Position numbers and translations under genes: made by a program. The notes under the pieces were generated by a model. That model did not search any database, had not been told where the DNA came from, and saw nothing but the letters and a program-made list of their open reading frames with translations. Positions 43,182 through 55,364 of a DNA stretch of 64,000 nucleotides are shown one piece after another (position 1 is the first letter of the stretch; every line of letters starts with the position of its first letter). Origin of the DNA: Maratus speciosus (lineage: Eukaryota > Arthropoda > Arachnida > Araneae > Salticidae); assembly GCA_963932465.1 (NCBI GenBank), contig OZ010800.1, forward strand, positions 91,156,307 to 91,220,306. Direction: 5' to 3'.

Positions 43182-46100
43182 GCAAACCCCGCGGCTTTGC
43201 TCGCGTACTATTTGAAATATGCCAAGTGATATTTATATGTCTAATTTTTATTAAAAGGTACTAACTAAATTTTTATTTTATTAAAAGGTAATATTTTATT
43301 TTATTAAAAGGTTTTTTTATTAAAAGGTACTTATTACGTTTAGGAATAATTCAAAAATTACTATTTAAAACACAGTTTGATTAAACATCATTATTACACT
43401 GCATTAGGCAGAAATGAGACTTAAATTAATAAAATGAAATAAAACTAAATAAATGATAATGTAGAAAATATTTTGAAACTTTTATGCTCAATTAATACGC
43501 TCATTTCAGTATTCATTCGAAGTTTTGATTTTTTTAGAAACCGTCTTCTTACATCTTAAAATTAACCATTATGTCAAATTCCAAGTCCTACCGAGTCTCT
43601 CAACATAAAGGGCTGTGTTGAAACAGGAACTGTCAACATTAATTTGCCAACATTATAGTTTTGTAATCGGTTTGTTATTTCCTAATATTCCACAGAAACG
43701 TAATTTAAAAAGCTTTTAAAGCCCTTTTTTAGACCGTTTGTTGTTCCTGTGGTCTAGGTGGTAGAATCACCGGCATAAAATATAGCCTGTGTAGGATCAG
43801 AAACTGTTACCATTGATTCGCAACTATTACTTTTATAATCGGTTTATATTCCCTGAAATTGCATAGAATCGTAATTTAGAACTTTTTTAGAATGCTTTTC
43901 GCACCTCCTCTTCGCTTCACCCCTTTTTAATTCGAATTTATTTTCGACGTTCCTTCGAGGGCATTTATATTTTATAAGTAACTACCGCGTCATATTTAAA
44001 GTTTCTAACCTTTTCAGTATCACAGAAATCGCAATTTAGAAAGTTTTTAGCACCTCCCCTTCGCTTCACCCCTTTTTAATTCGAATTTATTTTCGACGTT
44101 CCTTCGAGGGCATTCATATTTTATAAGTAACTACCATGTCATAGTTAAAGTTTCTAGCCTTTACAGTATCACAGAAATCGCAATTTAGAAAGTTTTTAGC
44201 TCCTGCAACCCTCTGCTGGTAGTGGAACAGACATAAAATATAGCTTATGTTTGAGCAGATTCTATCACCAAAATTTGTCATCATTATTTTTTTAATCGGT
44301 TTGGTAATTTATAAGTTTGCTTAAAAATTGTAATTTATAACGCTTTTCACTCACTTCATTTTTTTAAATTTGAAATTTTCTTTCGACTCTTCTTAGAAAG
44401 CAGTTGCATCTTGTAAGTAAATACAATGCCATACTTCAAAGTGTTAGAACCCTTAGTTGTGCAAAAAACGAAAATTAGAACATGTTTCGCTTTTGCAACC
44501 CTCAGATGGTAGTGACAGCAACATAAAATATAACCTATGTTATAGCAGGGACTGTCACCATTGATTTGCAACCATTACTTTTGAAATAGCTTTGGTATTT
44601 CTGTAGATTGAGTAGAAAACGCAATTTAGATCGTTTTTAGGACTCTATTTGCGCATTTTCACCCCTTTTTAAATTTCCAATTTTTTCGAAACTGTTCTTA
44701 AAGATAATTTATATCTAATAAATATGTACCTTGCCTAATTTTAAGTTGCTAGCCCCTACTGATCACAAAAATCGAAATTTAAAACGCTTTTTTGCTCCTG
44801 CAACGTCTTGGTGATAGTGATACCGACATAAAATAGCGTCTATGTTAGAGCAGAGGCTGTCAGCATCAATTTCCTACCATTACGTTTAAAATCAGATTCA
44901 TTCTTCCTGAGATATTGCCGACAAATCGGCATTTAGAACGCTTTTCGCGCATTTTGCTCCTGCATCTCCTCTGGGGTAGTGGAAACAGATATAAAATATA
45001 GCCTATCTTGGAGCAAGATCTGTCACCATCATTTTTACACCATTATATTTGAAATTGGTTCAGTACTTCCTGAGAGTGCATAGAAATCGCAATTTAGAAA
45101 GTTTTTTACAACGCTTTTTGCGCATTTTGACCCCTCTTTTAAATTTCGATTCTTTTAGGAAATGTCCTTAGAGATCATTAATATCTTATAACTAACTACC
45201 ATTCCAAATTTCACGATTCTAGGCCCTTCCGTAACGCAAAAGCCGCAATTTAGAACGTTTTTCTCCTGCACTCCTTTTGGGTTAGTGGCACCGACATAAA
45301 ACGTCGCCTGTGTTGGAGCAAGTGTTGTCACCATCATTTTGACGCCATTATTTTTTGGATTTGTTTGGTATTTCCTGATATTGTGTAGAAACCACCATTA
45401 GAACGTTTTTTAGAACGCTTTTAGCGCATTTTCACCCCTTTTAAATTTCGAATTGTTTAAGAACTGTTCTTAGAAATCCTTTATATTTAATAAGTAGCTA
45501 ATATTTCAAATTTCATAATTCTAGGCTCTTCGGTAACGCAAAAATCGCATTTTTAGAACGTTTTTTGCTCCTGCACCCCCTTTCGGGTAGAATTGCAAAG
45601 GGTTGAAAAAACGGGGTTTCTTGGGAAGGAAATTTTCAAAATTTCCGGGAGTTTTCAGAAATTTTTAAGCATGAATATTTTTAATTTATTATTTTTTATG
45701 ATTTCAATTTTTCTCAATGTAAACCAAACTAATAACATAAAATTAAAAAAAAAAAATAGCACGGTTTGCATGAAAACTAACAAAATACAGGTTTAAGCTG
45801 CAGAAATATTAAGTAAGAAAAATTTAAAAATTTGTTATTTTAATCGTCGATAAGTAAAAAGTGAAAGAGGCAAATGAGAGGTCTGACATGAATATAAACT
45901 TCACCTCTGTTCTTCGAATCAACGAATGTAAACAAAAAAGAAAATGAACAAAATTAAAAGAATTCAATGCAAAAATACAAAGCAACTCGTTAGAAAATTA
46001 ATATAAAATATGCCTGAAAACGAGATGTGCGAGCCAACAGAAACTGAAAAAATTCACTTTTTAAAGAAATATTCAAATCCTTACCTATTTACAGCCGCCA

Positions 46101-47446
46101 TTGTTGTAAAGCTAATAAATTATAAAGACTTAGACTGTAAAATCATAAGTTTTGTGAATTCATAAAGTAAATTCTACCTTTTGGAACATTCTTCCCTGAA
46201 ATTTCTTTAAAATAAAAATTGGAAATTGGAAAATAACTGGTTTTGTTTATCTTCAAAACTCCTTCAAAATTTCCAATATTCCCTAAAATTCCGGGTTTAT
46301 TCCTCAAAATTCCCGGGTTTATTCCCGCCCCTCAAAAACTGCGGGTTTTTTGCAACTCTACTTTCGGGTAGTGGCACCGACATAAAACATAGCCTATGTT
46401 GGAGCAAGGGTTGTCACCGTCATTTTGACACTCTTATTTTAACACCATTATTTTTTAAATCGGTTTAATATTTCCTGAGATTGTGTAGAAACCACCATTT
46501 AGAACGTTTTTTAGAACGATTTTCGCGCATTTTCACCCCTTTCAAATTTCGAATTGTTTAAGAACTGTTCTTAGAAATCCTTTATATCTAATACGTAGCT
46601 AATATTTCAAATTTCATATTTCTAGGGCCTTCAGTAACACATAAATCGCATTTTTAGAACGTTTTTTGCTCCTGCAAACCCCTTTGGGGTAGTGACACCG
46701 ACATAAAACATAGCCTATCTTGGAGCAAGCGTTGTCAGTATCATTTTGACACCAATATTTTTTAAATCGGTTTGGTATTTCCTGAGATTTTGTAGAAACC
46801 ACCATTTAGAACGTTTTTTAGAACGCTTTTTGTGCATTTTCACCCCTTTTAAATTTCGAATTTTTTAAGAACTGTTCTTAGACATCATTTATATCTTATG
46901 AGTAACTAATATTCAAAATTTCATATTTCTAGGCCCTTCAGTAACGCTAAAATCGCATTTTTAGAACGTTTTTTGCTCCTACACCCCCTTTCGGGTAGTG
47001 GCACCGACATAAAACATAGCCTATCTTCGAGCAAGCGTTGTCACCATCATTTTGACACCAATATTTTTTAAATGGGTTTGGTATTTCCTGAGATTGTGCA
47101 GAAACTACCATTTAGAACGTTTTTTAGAACGCTTTTTGTGCATTTTTACCCCTTTTAAATTTCGAATTGTTTAAGAACTCTTCTTAGACATCATTTATAT
47201 CTTATGAGTAACTAATATTCAAAATTTCATATTTCTAGGGCCTTCAGTAACGCTAAAATCGCATTTTTAGAACGTTTTTTGCTCCTACACCCCATTTGGG
47301 GTAGTGGCACCGATATAAGATATAGCCTATGTTCTAAGTTGGTCTAACACCATCATTTTGATACCATTACTTTTGGAATCGGTTTGGTAGTTCCAGAGCT
47401 TACCTCCTACAAATAAACAATTTTTTCCTCTTTATAATAGGAGTAT
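43182..47446. repeat. array of about 305-bp units, possibly one AT-bordered element
   Basis: Starts ACTAGCAAACCCCGCGGC and ends GGAGTATAGAT, with TA runs outside both ends. Units are marked by GCGCATTTTCACCCCTTTT, AGAACTGTTCTTAGA, TAGGCCCTTC.GTAACGC, TTGCTCCTGCACCCC, TAGTGGCACCGACATAAAAC and CCTATGTTGGAGCAAG. In the best-preserved right part the period is 306-308 bp (marker at 46524, 46832, 47138). The left units (43500-44900) are much more diverged. Small minus-strand frames recur only because the units recur. The hAT-like MITE at 45588-46360 interrupts one unit. Confidence 0.85.
45588..46360. mobile_element. hAT-like non-autonomous element, 773 bp
   Basis: Flanked by the exact 8-bp duplication CTTTCGGG (45580-45587 and 46361-46368), the length typical of hAT. 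Ends are TAGAATTGCAAA and, inverted, TAGAGTTGCAAA, also of hAT type. The neighbouring array units read straight through CTTTCGGGTAGTGGCACC and so serve as empty sites. The element contains TTCCGGGA/TTCCCGGG words near both ends and no transposase. Confidence 0.87.
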
Positions 47447-48128
47447 AGATATATATATATATATAAAGAAAATATTACGAAACTCATTTGAATTGATTAG
47501 ATTCAGCGAAACATCCTAATATTTATACTGGAAATAAGAGCTACTACTAAACGACAAGTAATTATATTGAAGTTTTAATTAACGCAAACTTGCACATTGG
47601 GGTTTAATTTCCTACTGAGTTTAACTCATTAAGAAACAAAAATTTCTGGAAACATTTGACAATCTTTTGTTTGACTAAGAAATATAATTTTTCTTCAGGA
47701 TACATGTGTACATTAACCTAGTTAGCTAAGTACTTTCCTTTAGATTTAGAATATTTAACAAAATATTAATTATATTTAATGTAAGCTAGTTTAATGAGCA
47801 TTGGAAAATAAATCTTAATAAATACACGTATTTTTACAGAAGATGCGGTTACGAAAATGTACTATACTTCAGTACAATAATAGAAAGAATTAAGAACTTT
47901 ATTTAAAATATTTTATATTATTTACCTGAATATTCAATTTATTGAATGCACGATATCCTTGCAATTTATTTCTTAAGGCTACCCAGAACCCTAAAAATGA
48001 CAAAAATTTCAAATATTTTTTATGGAATTTTGCAATGGTCCATAAGTTTGTGAATCATGACTCCAAATTGTAGATCTGAAATCCAAATAGTTTTAAAGAT
48101 ATTTGAACTTTTCTGGTTTGGTTTGTAT
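47447..48128. other. AT-rich non-coding stretch
   Basis: No gene seen. Confidence 0.4.
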
Positions 48129-48362
48129 TTATGACGGCCAATTATCAACACGAGGGATATAGGCCCAAGGGGGCGAGGGAGTGCCCTTCGTGGGGGTCTT
48201 TCTAAGGGAACCTAACACGTATTTACGCATGGGAATCCACGGTTTCGAAGAAAACCACGAAAACTCCGAAACGGTTATGCCAACGGGCGCGATTGGGTTC
48301 AAACCCAGCACCTCCCGTCTACCAGCTTCGAGAGCAGAACCTCTCAGCCACTTGTGTGGCTT
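48129..48362 (-). mobile_element. tRNA-Ser/Leu-like SINE
   Basis: Minus strand: GTGGCTGAGAGGTT (A box of class II tRNA type) at about 48335-48348, a long variable-arm region and GGTTTGAACCC (B box) at about 48297-48307. This head is followed by an unrelated body that is G+C-richer than its surroundings and ends near CCTCGTGTTGATAATTGGCC at 48133-48152. The 3' tail runs into ACAAACCAAACC. No certain TSD. Short frames on both strands here are by-products. Confidence 0.65.
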
Positions 48363-48523
48363 GAACTTCTTTGAGTGCTCTCAGTGTGTTCTGAGTTTTC
48401 ATTTACAAATTTTAAATGCGTTTTTTCAGCCTTTTATTGTTGTTGATATTAGTGGTTGCTATTCCCTAAAGCTTTTTTTCTGTTGCAGATAGAGTGTTGG
48501 AATTTTTTGTAGACGGTTATATA

Positions 48524-48943
48524 TGTAGGATTTGAACTTATACGTACTTTATTTTCTACATAACATGCATGATCAGCAAATTAACTGATGCTCTGGTATT
48601 TTTATTATCCATTATTTGAAAACACGAGTAATGAAAATTCACGATCACGAGATCAAGGTTTGGACATATTCAACATTAGAAAAGAGTCAGTCTATAAAAT
48701 AATATTGTTTATGAAGCATCGGCTTACGAGATGCCAAGAAAGGCACTGTTATTCCTAATTAACTTGTTCCAAAGAAGTATATTATGAGTTGTAACTGAGA
48801 AATGAACTGTATTTAAAGAAGGTATCAACGAAGTGGTGTAAAATTATCTTTATAGAATTGTATTAAAGTGTATGTGTTGTTATTCCAACGTCTAGTTATT
48901 CAAGTCATCTATATATTAACATTTTACATATAATATTCTTACA
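48524..48943 (+). repeat. short LTR element, 5' LTR
   Basis: 420 bp; matches 49854-50272 along its whole length, with only substitutions and one indel seen by eye. Confidence 0.9.
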
Positions 48944-48947
48944 AATT

Positions 48948-48967
48948 TGGGGGCTCGATGCCGGGAT
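48948..48967 (+). promoter_or_regulatory. primer-binding site, tRNA-Pro-like
   Basis: TGGGGGCTCGATGCCGGGAT begins four bases after the 5' LTR. It matches the well-known tRNA-Pro-type primer-binding sequence of retroelements except for a short insertion in the middle. Complementarity to a local tRNA is inferred. Confidence 0.7.
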
Positions 48968-49163
48968 ATTAAGCAACTCTCAGTTGAATAAATAATCAAT
49001 ATCACGCAACGGAATCTTAAAAGGATATTAAACAACTAGTAGTGAAATAGATAGTCAAATATTAATCGAAGAGAAACCGTTGTCAATCGCCAGTGTCAAA
49101 AGATGGATTTTGAATAAACAAGGAAAATGTTAAAACCGTAATCGCATTTATCCAAATACAACT

Positions 49164-49796
49164 TTGAAAAACATGGGATCCTTCAATAAAGCTAAAAGAA
49201 TTTATCTAATAAATCTCTGCGAGGAATGCGGAATTGAACCACCAGAAAAATCGACAATCCCTTTCCTAATGAAGCTGATTAAAAGCCGGGAGGATTACGA
49301 TGAAGATTTTATAAAGGATCGCCTAGAAGTAATTATCGCAGCTAGAAAAAAGAAAGCAGAATAGGAAAGAGAAGAGAAGAATCAAAAAGCACAAGCGCAA
49401 TTGGAACTTGAAGAAAAGAAATTACGAGCTGAGATCGAAGAAAAGAAACTGAAAATGGAAATGGAAGAGAGAAAATGGAGAATAGAATTGGAAGAAAAAG
49501 ATCGCGAAAGTGAGTTTGAGATTAAGAAAATACAACTACAAGAAAATTCAAGACAGCACATCGATGTGAACAAAAGGACAAATCCAGGTAAACAATAAGA
49601 ATTGCTTAGATTATTAACAAAATGTGATAGTAGGAATGATATTGGTTTATACTTGGCTTTGTATGAAAGGCAGGTGGCGCAAACTGGCACTGATAAAAAA
49701 GAGTGGGTCAGCTATTTAATTAACCTAATGCCATTAGATGTGAATAATATAATAACCAGGGAGAGTAAACCCGAAATGATGATTATGATTACATAA
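49164..49796 (+). pseudogene. gag: Gypsy-type gag, broken by two in-frame stops
   Basis: A single frame from ATG 49164 to TAA 49796, with TAG at 49362 and TAA at 49596 inside and no frameshift. N-terminal part with a small acidic/basic domain (EECGIEPPEKSTIPFLMKLI), then a long Glu/Lys/Arg-rich predicted coiled coil (about residues 75-135). Then comes the capsid start LLTKCDSRNDIGLYLALYER and WVSYLINLMPLDVNNII, which resembles the SCAN/capsid-like region of Gypsy gags. It ends before the zinc knuckle, so the C-terminus is deleted. Confidence 0.82.
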
Positions 49797-49853
49797 AAAT
49801 ATAGTAAGCCAAGATATTGATGTCCAGATGCCATCATGTCAGGATGACCGATT

Positions 49854-50272
49854 TGTAGGATTTCAGTTTATACGTACTTTATTTTCTTCATAACGTGCAG
49901 GATCAGCAAGTTAACTGATGCTCTGGTATTTTTATTATCCATGATTTGAAAACACGAGTAATGAAAATTCACGATCACGAGATCAAGGTTTGGATATATT
50001 CAAAATTAGAAAAGAGTCAGTCTATAAAATAATATTGTTCATGAAGCATCGGCTTACGAGATGTCACAAAAGGCACTGTTAGGCCTAATTAACTTGTTCC
50101 AAAGAAGTATATTATGAGTTTTAAGTGAGAAATGAACTATATTTAAAAAGGTGTCAACGAAGTGGTGTAAAATTATCTTTATAGAATTGTATTAAAGTGC
50201 ATGTTTTGTTATTCCAACGTCTAGTTATTCAAGTCATCTATATATTAACATTTTACACATAATATTCGTACA
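49854..50272 (+). repeat. short LTR element, 3' LTR
   Basis: 419 bp copy of 48524-48943. Its right flank (TATA) duplicates the bases before 48524. Confidence 0.9.
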
Positions 50273-50278
50273 TATATA

Positions 50279-51383
50279 TGATATGAATTCACTAATATGA
50301 TATAAACATATCGGTCTTAAGCAGCAGCCATACACTCGTTATCTAACTCAACCGAAAAATTAAAGTTTTGCAGTCGTGAAATCATGGTCAGAGTGGAAGA
50401 TCAGGCCGACGTCCATTTGAAGTTTTCCCGAAAATAACAATTGAAACCAATAGATGCATCAGTTATTTATTAACCCGGGAGAACTCGCTAGTGAGAAAGC
50501 CCAATTGCTTTTCTTTTACTTTACATTCATATAATATAAACTTTCTTTGGTTGGCTTAGTACTTTTATTCACAAAATAGGTAAAATAATTGAAAAACATT
50601 TTGAAATTTTAATTAAAATGAAAAATGATTAAATAAGAGTCTTAAAAAAGTACGACTGTGAGAGAAAATCTCATGCAGCGAGTTCTCCCGGGTTAAATTA
50701 TCATAAAATGAACCAACTTAATTAGAAATTGTCTTACCCATAGTCAGGTTGTTGCTACATTGTAACTATAGACCGCTAGATGTTAAATATTAGAACAACT
50801 TGACGAAAATGCAAGAAACAAAGCTATCCAGGCGACAGCGGTTCATGAAGTAAAACAATAATCGTAAAATTATGTCTCTCCCAGCCAGTCCAGCAGGTTA
50901 AATATTTGAGAAAAAGACACGCACACGTATACCGATCCAAAAGAAGGCCAATTCAGTTAAATGGAAGGGGGGGGGGGAGCGAGGGGAAGCCATGTCAGCG
51001 ATTGCGAAAGTCCGGAGAGAAGGTGGGGAAAGTGTGACGTTTTCACAGGGACTTAAAAACTGACGCTTCAGTTTTATTGAGAAAACAAGATGCTTGCAAG
51101 GCTTTATGGGATATCGAACGAAAAGAATAAATGATATTAAATACATTCGAAAAAAAAAATTAGTCTTAGAATAAAATGAAATAAAGTAATTTAATAGGTT
51201 TTTAAGAAGTAAGCTACGAATGGAATTAAGATTTTTAGAATAATAAAAGAATACGCATTTAAAGCATTGAAAAAAGATAAAATATATTTAAGATATTATT
51301 AAAAATATGCAAAAAAGGTAGATATTATAATAATTTGGAATAGTTTAAGATAAAAGGGCAATTTTTTTTATTATTACATATCC
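50279..51383 (+). repeat. dispersed repeat family R, copy 1
   Basis: Direct copy of 56428-57118 plus 59590-59780. Starts TGATATGAATTCACTA and ends TTTTTATTATTACATAT. Strong internal landmarks are ATCATGGTCAGAGTGGAAGA, TAGACCGCTAGATGTTAAAT, AGGCGACAGCGGTTCATGAA and AAGATGCTTGCAAGGCTTTA. It holds a 219-bp MITE (50474-50692) that copy 2 lacks, and lacks the foldback element that copy 2 carries (empty site about 51193-51198). The class is unknown. Confidence 0.88.
50474..50692. mobile_element. piggyBac-like MITE, 219 bp
   Basis: Perfect terminal inverted repeats CCCGGGAGAACTCGCT at the left and AGCGAGTTCTCCCGGG at the right, flanked by TTAA on both sides (50470-50473, 50693-50696). A TTAA target and CCC-starting ends are the hallmark of piggyBac-type elements. 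Family R copy 2 has a single TTAA at 56624-56627 at the same place, an empty site. No coding capacity. Confidence 0.93.
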
Positions 51384-53345
51384 CCCCCCACACACACTAA
51401 AAAAGACTGGATGAATTAGTAGGCCCTGTGACCTGCAGTTCATAGAAGGGAAATGTTACATTAACTTGGATCACAATTTTGTAACTTGGAGTAGGCTTAA
51501 AATAAACTTTCGAAAATATTATAAATGCCAATTAAATTTAAATTTTGAAGTTATAACAACGCAAACTAGTGGAATTTGTAACGAAAATACAAGGGCAAGA
51601 GGTTAAACTTGTTTACAATTTACAAACATAGTTTTAGTAATATGAATATAGAATAAAGTATATATGAAATTTAAGAGTAATCATTTAACAATCGTTAGAT
51701 TATTACAGAGGAATGTTTCTATGGAACATTCATGGCTCATATTCACGAGCAAGCATTAGATCATTGACTGTAGTTCGTACATAATAGTACAGTAACAGAG
51801 CTTTACTGCCTACCTCTCTATGAGGAAGGACTTGAATCGAGCTATTATAATATGAGTTGGCTAGTGAAATTGTGAAATTACTTTGGACAAATGTCCCCAA
51901 AATTAAAGTTCAAATTGGAATTTAAAAATATAATGGTCGTCTAAAAAAAATCTTATCCCTATACTATCAACTCAATCTTTAAGTCTACTTCACATTTCAA
52001 TTTATATAAATAAATTAAATGTATCACAATAATATTAATAATATCAAATTTAACAATAATAATAACAATAAAAATACAAAACAATTATTTAAACAAACCT
52101 ATTTACAGCATACTTTATGGTATGACTTTTAATGCTATGACACTTCTGTCTGAAATGCCAGAAAAATCTTTGATATGATATATCATATAGTCATACAGTT
52201 CTGTTGGTATGATATTCTTTACCATATGGCCATCATAAGATTTCTAAAACTCTAAACACTGAAAAATTCTGAAATTTCAAAAATCTGAGAATTGTAACTC
52301 TTAAACTAGTAACTCATCATTTAATAAAATTCTTAAACCTAATCTCTATAATCAACATTTCCTTTCCTTCTCTCTCTCTTTTTTTTCTCCTTTTCTTTTT
52401 GTCATGTTATGTTCTTAGGATTTAGCTAGCTAAACTGTAATTATCTTCCAACTACCTAACCATAGCCATATTCATATCACATTAAGTGGGTCTAGAAAAA
52501 CTCTATGCTGTATCATAACTTAATGCTATGCGTTATCTACTCAAGTAATGATCAAGGTCAATTTTTGGTGTATTGCATTTATCACAGTAATCAATAATAT
52601 TTTTCATTCTAAATTTCTACTAAATATCACATAATAATATAACAAGTAATAATAATTATTAACAACAAATTCTAAATCAGCAATCTATAAATTTCAAAAA
52701 TACCAAGCAAATCATCTTAATATAATTCTTCAAGCATCTATTTAATGTATCAACCATATGAGCGAATGAGGTATGAATTTATGCAGAAGTACTAAATATG
52801 AAAAAAGATAATAAAATAAATAAAAAATAAAAATATTTGTGAAACTACTATCATTAAATCAACGTGCTTCGCAATGTCTTTCTTTCGATCAAACTAGAAG
52901 CACATAGTTACTGAATGAAAAAGGAAACTCCTGAGAAATCCTTTTATTTCAGATAATTTAAGCTAGCTCTTTTTATGAATATTAATTGTGTTCTGATATA
53001 TTTTTTCACGGCTTTATTTATTTATTTATTATTATTATTATTATTAATATTATTTATTATTTTTTCATAATATTAAAAGTATTTTCTATCTACAATTATA
53101 GTTTTAAGTTTATAAATTAAATTTAGATTCAACACTAAATAGAAAATCTTAATAAAAATAACTAATTTATTCCATACAAACGAATTAATCCACCAGGAAT
53201 TCCAAACAAATAAATTCTTGAGTCGTCTCCCAAAAATTCATCCGTAATGTTAAAAACAAATAATTTTACTTTAAGCTTTAATTGAAGAAATAATTACAGA
53301 AATTTAAATTATAGGAAGTGAAGATTAAGCTAGCGTTTTAACCTG
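51384..53345. other. AT-rich non-coding stretch
   Basis: No gene seen. It should contain the 3' LTR of the Gypsy remnant if one survives, but no match to 56100-56427 was found by eye. ATT/TTA-rich at about 53016-53060. Confidence 0.45.
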
Positions 53346-53978
53346 AGTCTGCTGCTGTTGTTATGATAATTGCTCATGTGACAATTTTAAATTATTAGGA
53401 GGATAATATAAACGCAATTTTGAAACATGAAAAATTTCGGTGTCTTTAAATTACGTTTTCCTATCAATTTAAAGGTTTACATCTCATATTTTTTAAGGAA
53501 TTTTAATTGTAAGGTCCTGAAAATACCTGCAAAAGTTTTCTAGTATTTGGATATGGAAACTCTTCATAAATAACAAGATAACCTACTTCAAATTTTGTCT
53601 CAACATAATTTTGATCATAATATTTCTTACATTTTAAATGGAATTCATAAGTTCGCGCTTTTTAAATTTAAGGGCTTCCTTAACAGGGGGGTAATAAGTT
53701 TGTTGAAGGGGGGAATCATAGGGTAATTGGCCAAAGAGTAAATAAGCAGTAGGAAATTTAGTTATTGATTGGGGGGGGGTATTATTGTATTCATTTACGA
53801 CTTCAGCAAGAAGTTTAGTCCAAGGAATTTTAGAGATAGTGGAGTTAATTTTACATTTTAGTCCAGTTAGTATCGTTTGATCGGCTCGTTCTTCTAAGAG
53901 TTCTATTGAAAATTGGGAGACCAACTTTGACATTGAATGGAAGAACATTCCACTCAAAAAGTCCAAAATCGTTTGCAA
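53346..53978 (-). pseudogene. pol: Ty3/Gypsy integrase, C-terminal part
   Basis: From the integrase core end (LLEERADQTILTGLKCKINS, with the Glu of the catalytic region) through WTKLLAEVVNEYNNTPPQSI and FPTAYLLFGQLP. After a frameshift near 53640 it continues with HLKCKKYYDQNY, FEVGYLVIYEEFPYPN, a GPY motif and a final HVSKLRLYYPPNN near 53400. Only the integrase C-terminal third remains; it is fused to RT by an internal deletion. Confidence 0.8.
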
Positions 53979-54357
53979 AAGCCAATTTTTTAGTATCTGC
54001 TGGGTGAATGGGGATGCGCCAGTAGCTAGAGGCTAAATCCAAAGTAGAAAAATACTCAGCACGACTTAATCTATTAAGATTTCCATCTATACGTGGTAGA
54101 GTTTCAGCATCATGTATCATTATTGTATTTTATTTACGGTAATCTACATACATTCTGCTTTTTTTACCTTCATCGCGTTTCATAACTAAAGTAACAGGGA
54201 CGGAATAAGGGCTATAACTCTCTTTAATTAAACTAGCAGCTAATAAAGATTGAACTTGACCTGAAATTTCTTTTTCATCCACTGCAGAAATGCGATAAGG
54301 CCTCATAAATATAGGAAGATCATAATTAAGAAAAACGCGCTGAGTCTCAACATTCAT
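53979..54357 (-). pseudogene. pol: Ty3/Gypsy reverse transcriptase, N-terminal part
   Basis: LPIFMRPYRISAVDEKEISG, SPYSVPVTLVMKRDEGKKSR and YVDYRK, then an in-frame TAA where Leu is usual. Next come AETLPRIDGNLNRLS, the first catalytic Asp in STLDLASSYWRIPI and FGLFEWNVLPF. Shortly after, the sequence jumps to the integrase, so the YxDD motif, RNase H and most of the integrase are deleted. Confidence 0.85.
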
Positions 54358-54563
54358 TTTTCCAACATCACATTTAATTTCGGAAAAAAATGTCTAAATA
54401 ATTCCTTGTATTATCCCTTAACGTTTCTTTTTTTTATAGCATTTACCTCCCCAAATAATTTAGAACCATTAGGATTAATTTGATCAAAGGATTCAGGAGC
54501 TATGACATTTCCATAATCGGGTTGCACTCTCTGGTAGTTATTATTGACATTAAAATGAAGTAA

Positions 54564-55358
54564 TCATAAATTATCATTGGATATGCTTTGAGATTGATTT
54601 AATACAAGGTTTCCTTCTAATACTTCACATTTATTACAATCTATAATCAAGTTAAACTTAGAACAATCTGGCAATCCTAGTGTGGCATAATTTAAATCAG
54701 TTTTACATAACAGAAATGAAATACATTTTTGCATATTACCTATTTTAAACAACGAATTACAAGATTGATTTATTTCAACAGTTCCTTTGGCTTGGACAAT
54801 AATAATAGGGGGAACATTTATAACTTTAGCATTTAACAACTTAATAAAGTTAAAAGGTAAAATTGATATTGCAGAGCCAGAGTCGATTACACAAGGTAAA
54901 TCCTTGTTATTTGCATATCCATGAACAATTAAATGCCAAATATCATGACAGGATTGTTGGGGCTGACTAGGAGGAGGAACAGAATATTGCATAGGTTCAA
55001 CATTAAAAATACAAGTCCTCTCCCATTGGAAAGCATCTTGTATACCCCTATTCATACACATTCGACATGGTCGACTGGGATACTTATTCTGAAAATGAAC
55101 AGTAGGCAATCTAGTACTAACAAATCGAGTATTTTGAACATTTAGAGGGTTTTGTTGTTGAAAATTAGAATTTGTTCTTTGAAAATTCTGGTTTCTGCAA
55201 TCCCAATGCCTAGGAGCCTGGTTATATTGCTGGGAAGATCCATGACATTGAGAATTATTTCTAATATTAGGGTTGTTTACATGAGACGTGGGAACGACTA
55301 CTAGTTGTTTAGCCAGTCTGTAGCAGTCTATGGTGCTCTGTGGAGGATTAATAATCAT
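54564..55358 (-). pseudogene. Ty3/Gypsy nucleocapsid-protease region
   Basis: 264 codons: an Asn/Gln-rich linker, a partial zinc-binding CRMCMNRG segment, and an aspartic protease whose active site is intact (CVIDSGSAISILPFNF, about residue 155-170). A gap of about 200 bp with stops separates it from RT at 54357. Same strand and order as gag at 55365-55800. Confidence 0.8.
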
Positions 55359-55364
55359 ATAACT

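Larger units (their letters stand above)
48524..50272 (+). mobile_element. short LTR retrotransposon with gag remnant only
   Basis: Two LTRs of about 420 bp (48524-48943, 49854-50272), about 95% identical by eye, each starting TGTAGGATTT and ending TACA, with flanking TATA on both sides. The internal 910 bp contain a primer-binding site and a decayed gag; protease and pol are absent. It therefore depends on a relative for movement (TRIM-like or internally deleted Gypsy-type). Confidence 0.9.

Noticed and set aside
44356..46805. Recurrent minus-strand frames with CRCHY/KGV-like words in the 305-bp array
   Set aside because: They recur because the DNA units recur; frames shift and stop differently from unit to unit.
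43182..47446. CRISPR-like or bacterial repeat array
   Set aside because: Units are about 305 bp, contiguous and decaying, with no short repeats with unique spacers; the window is eukaryotic.
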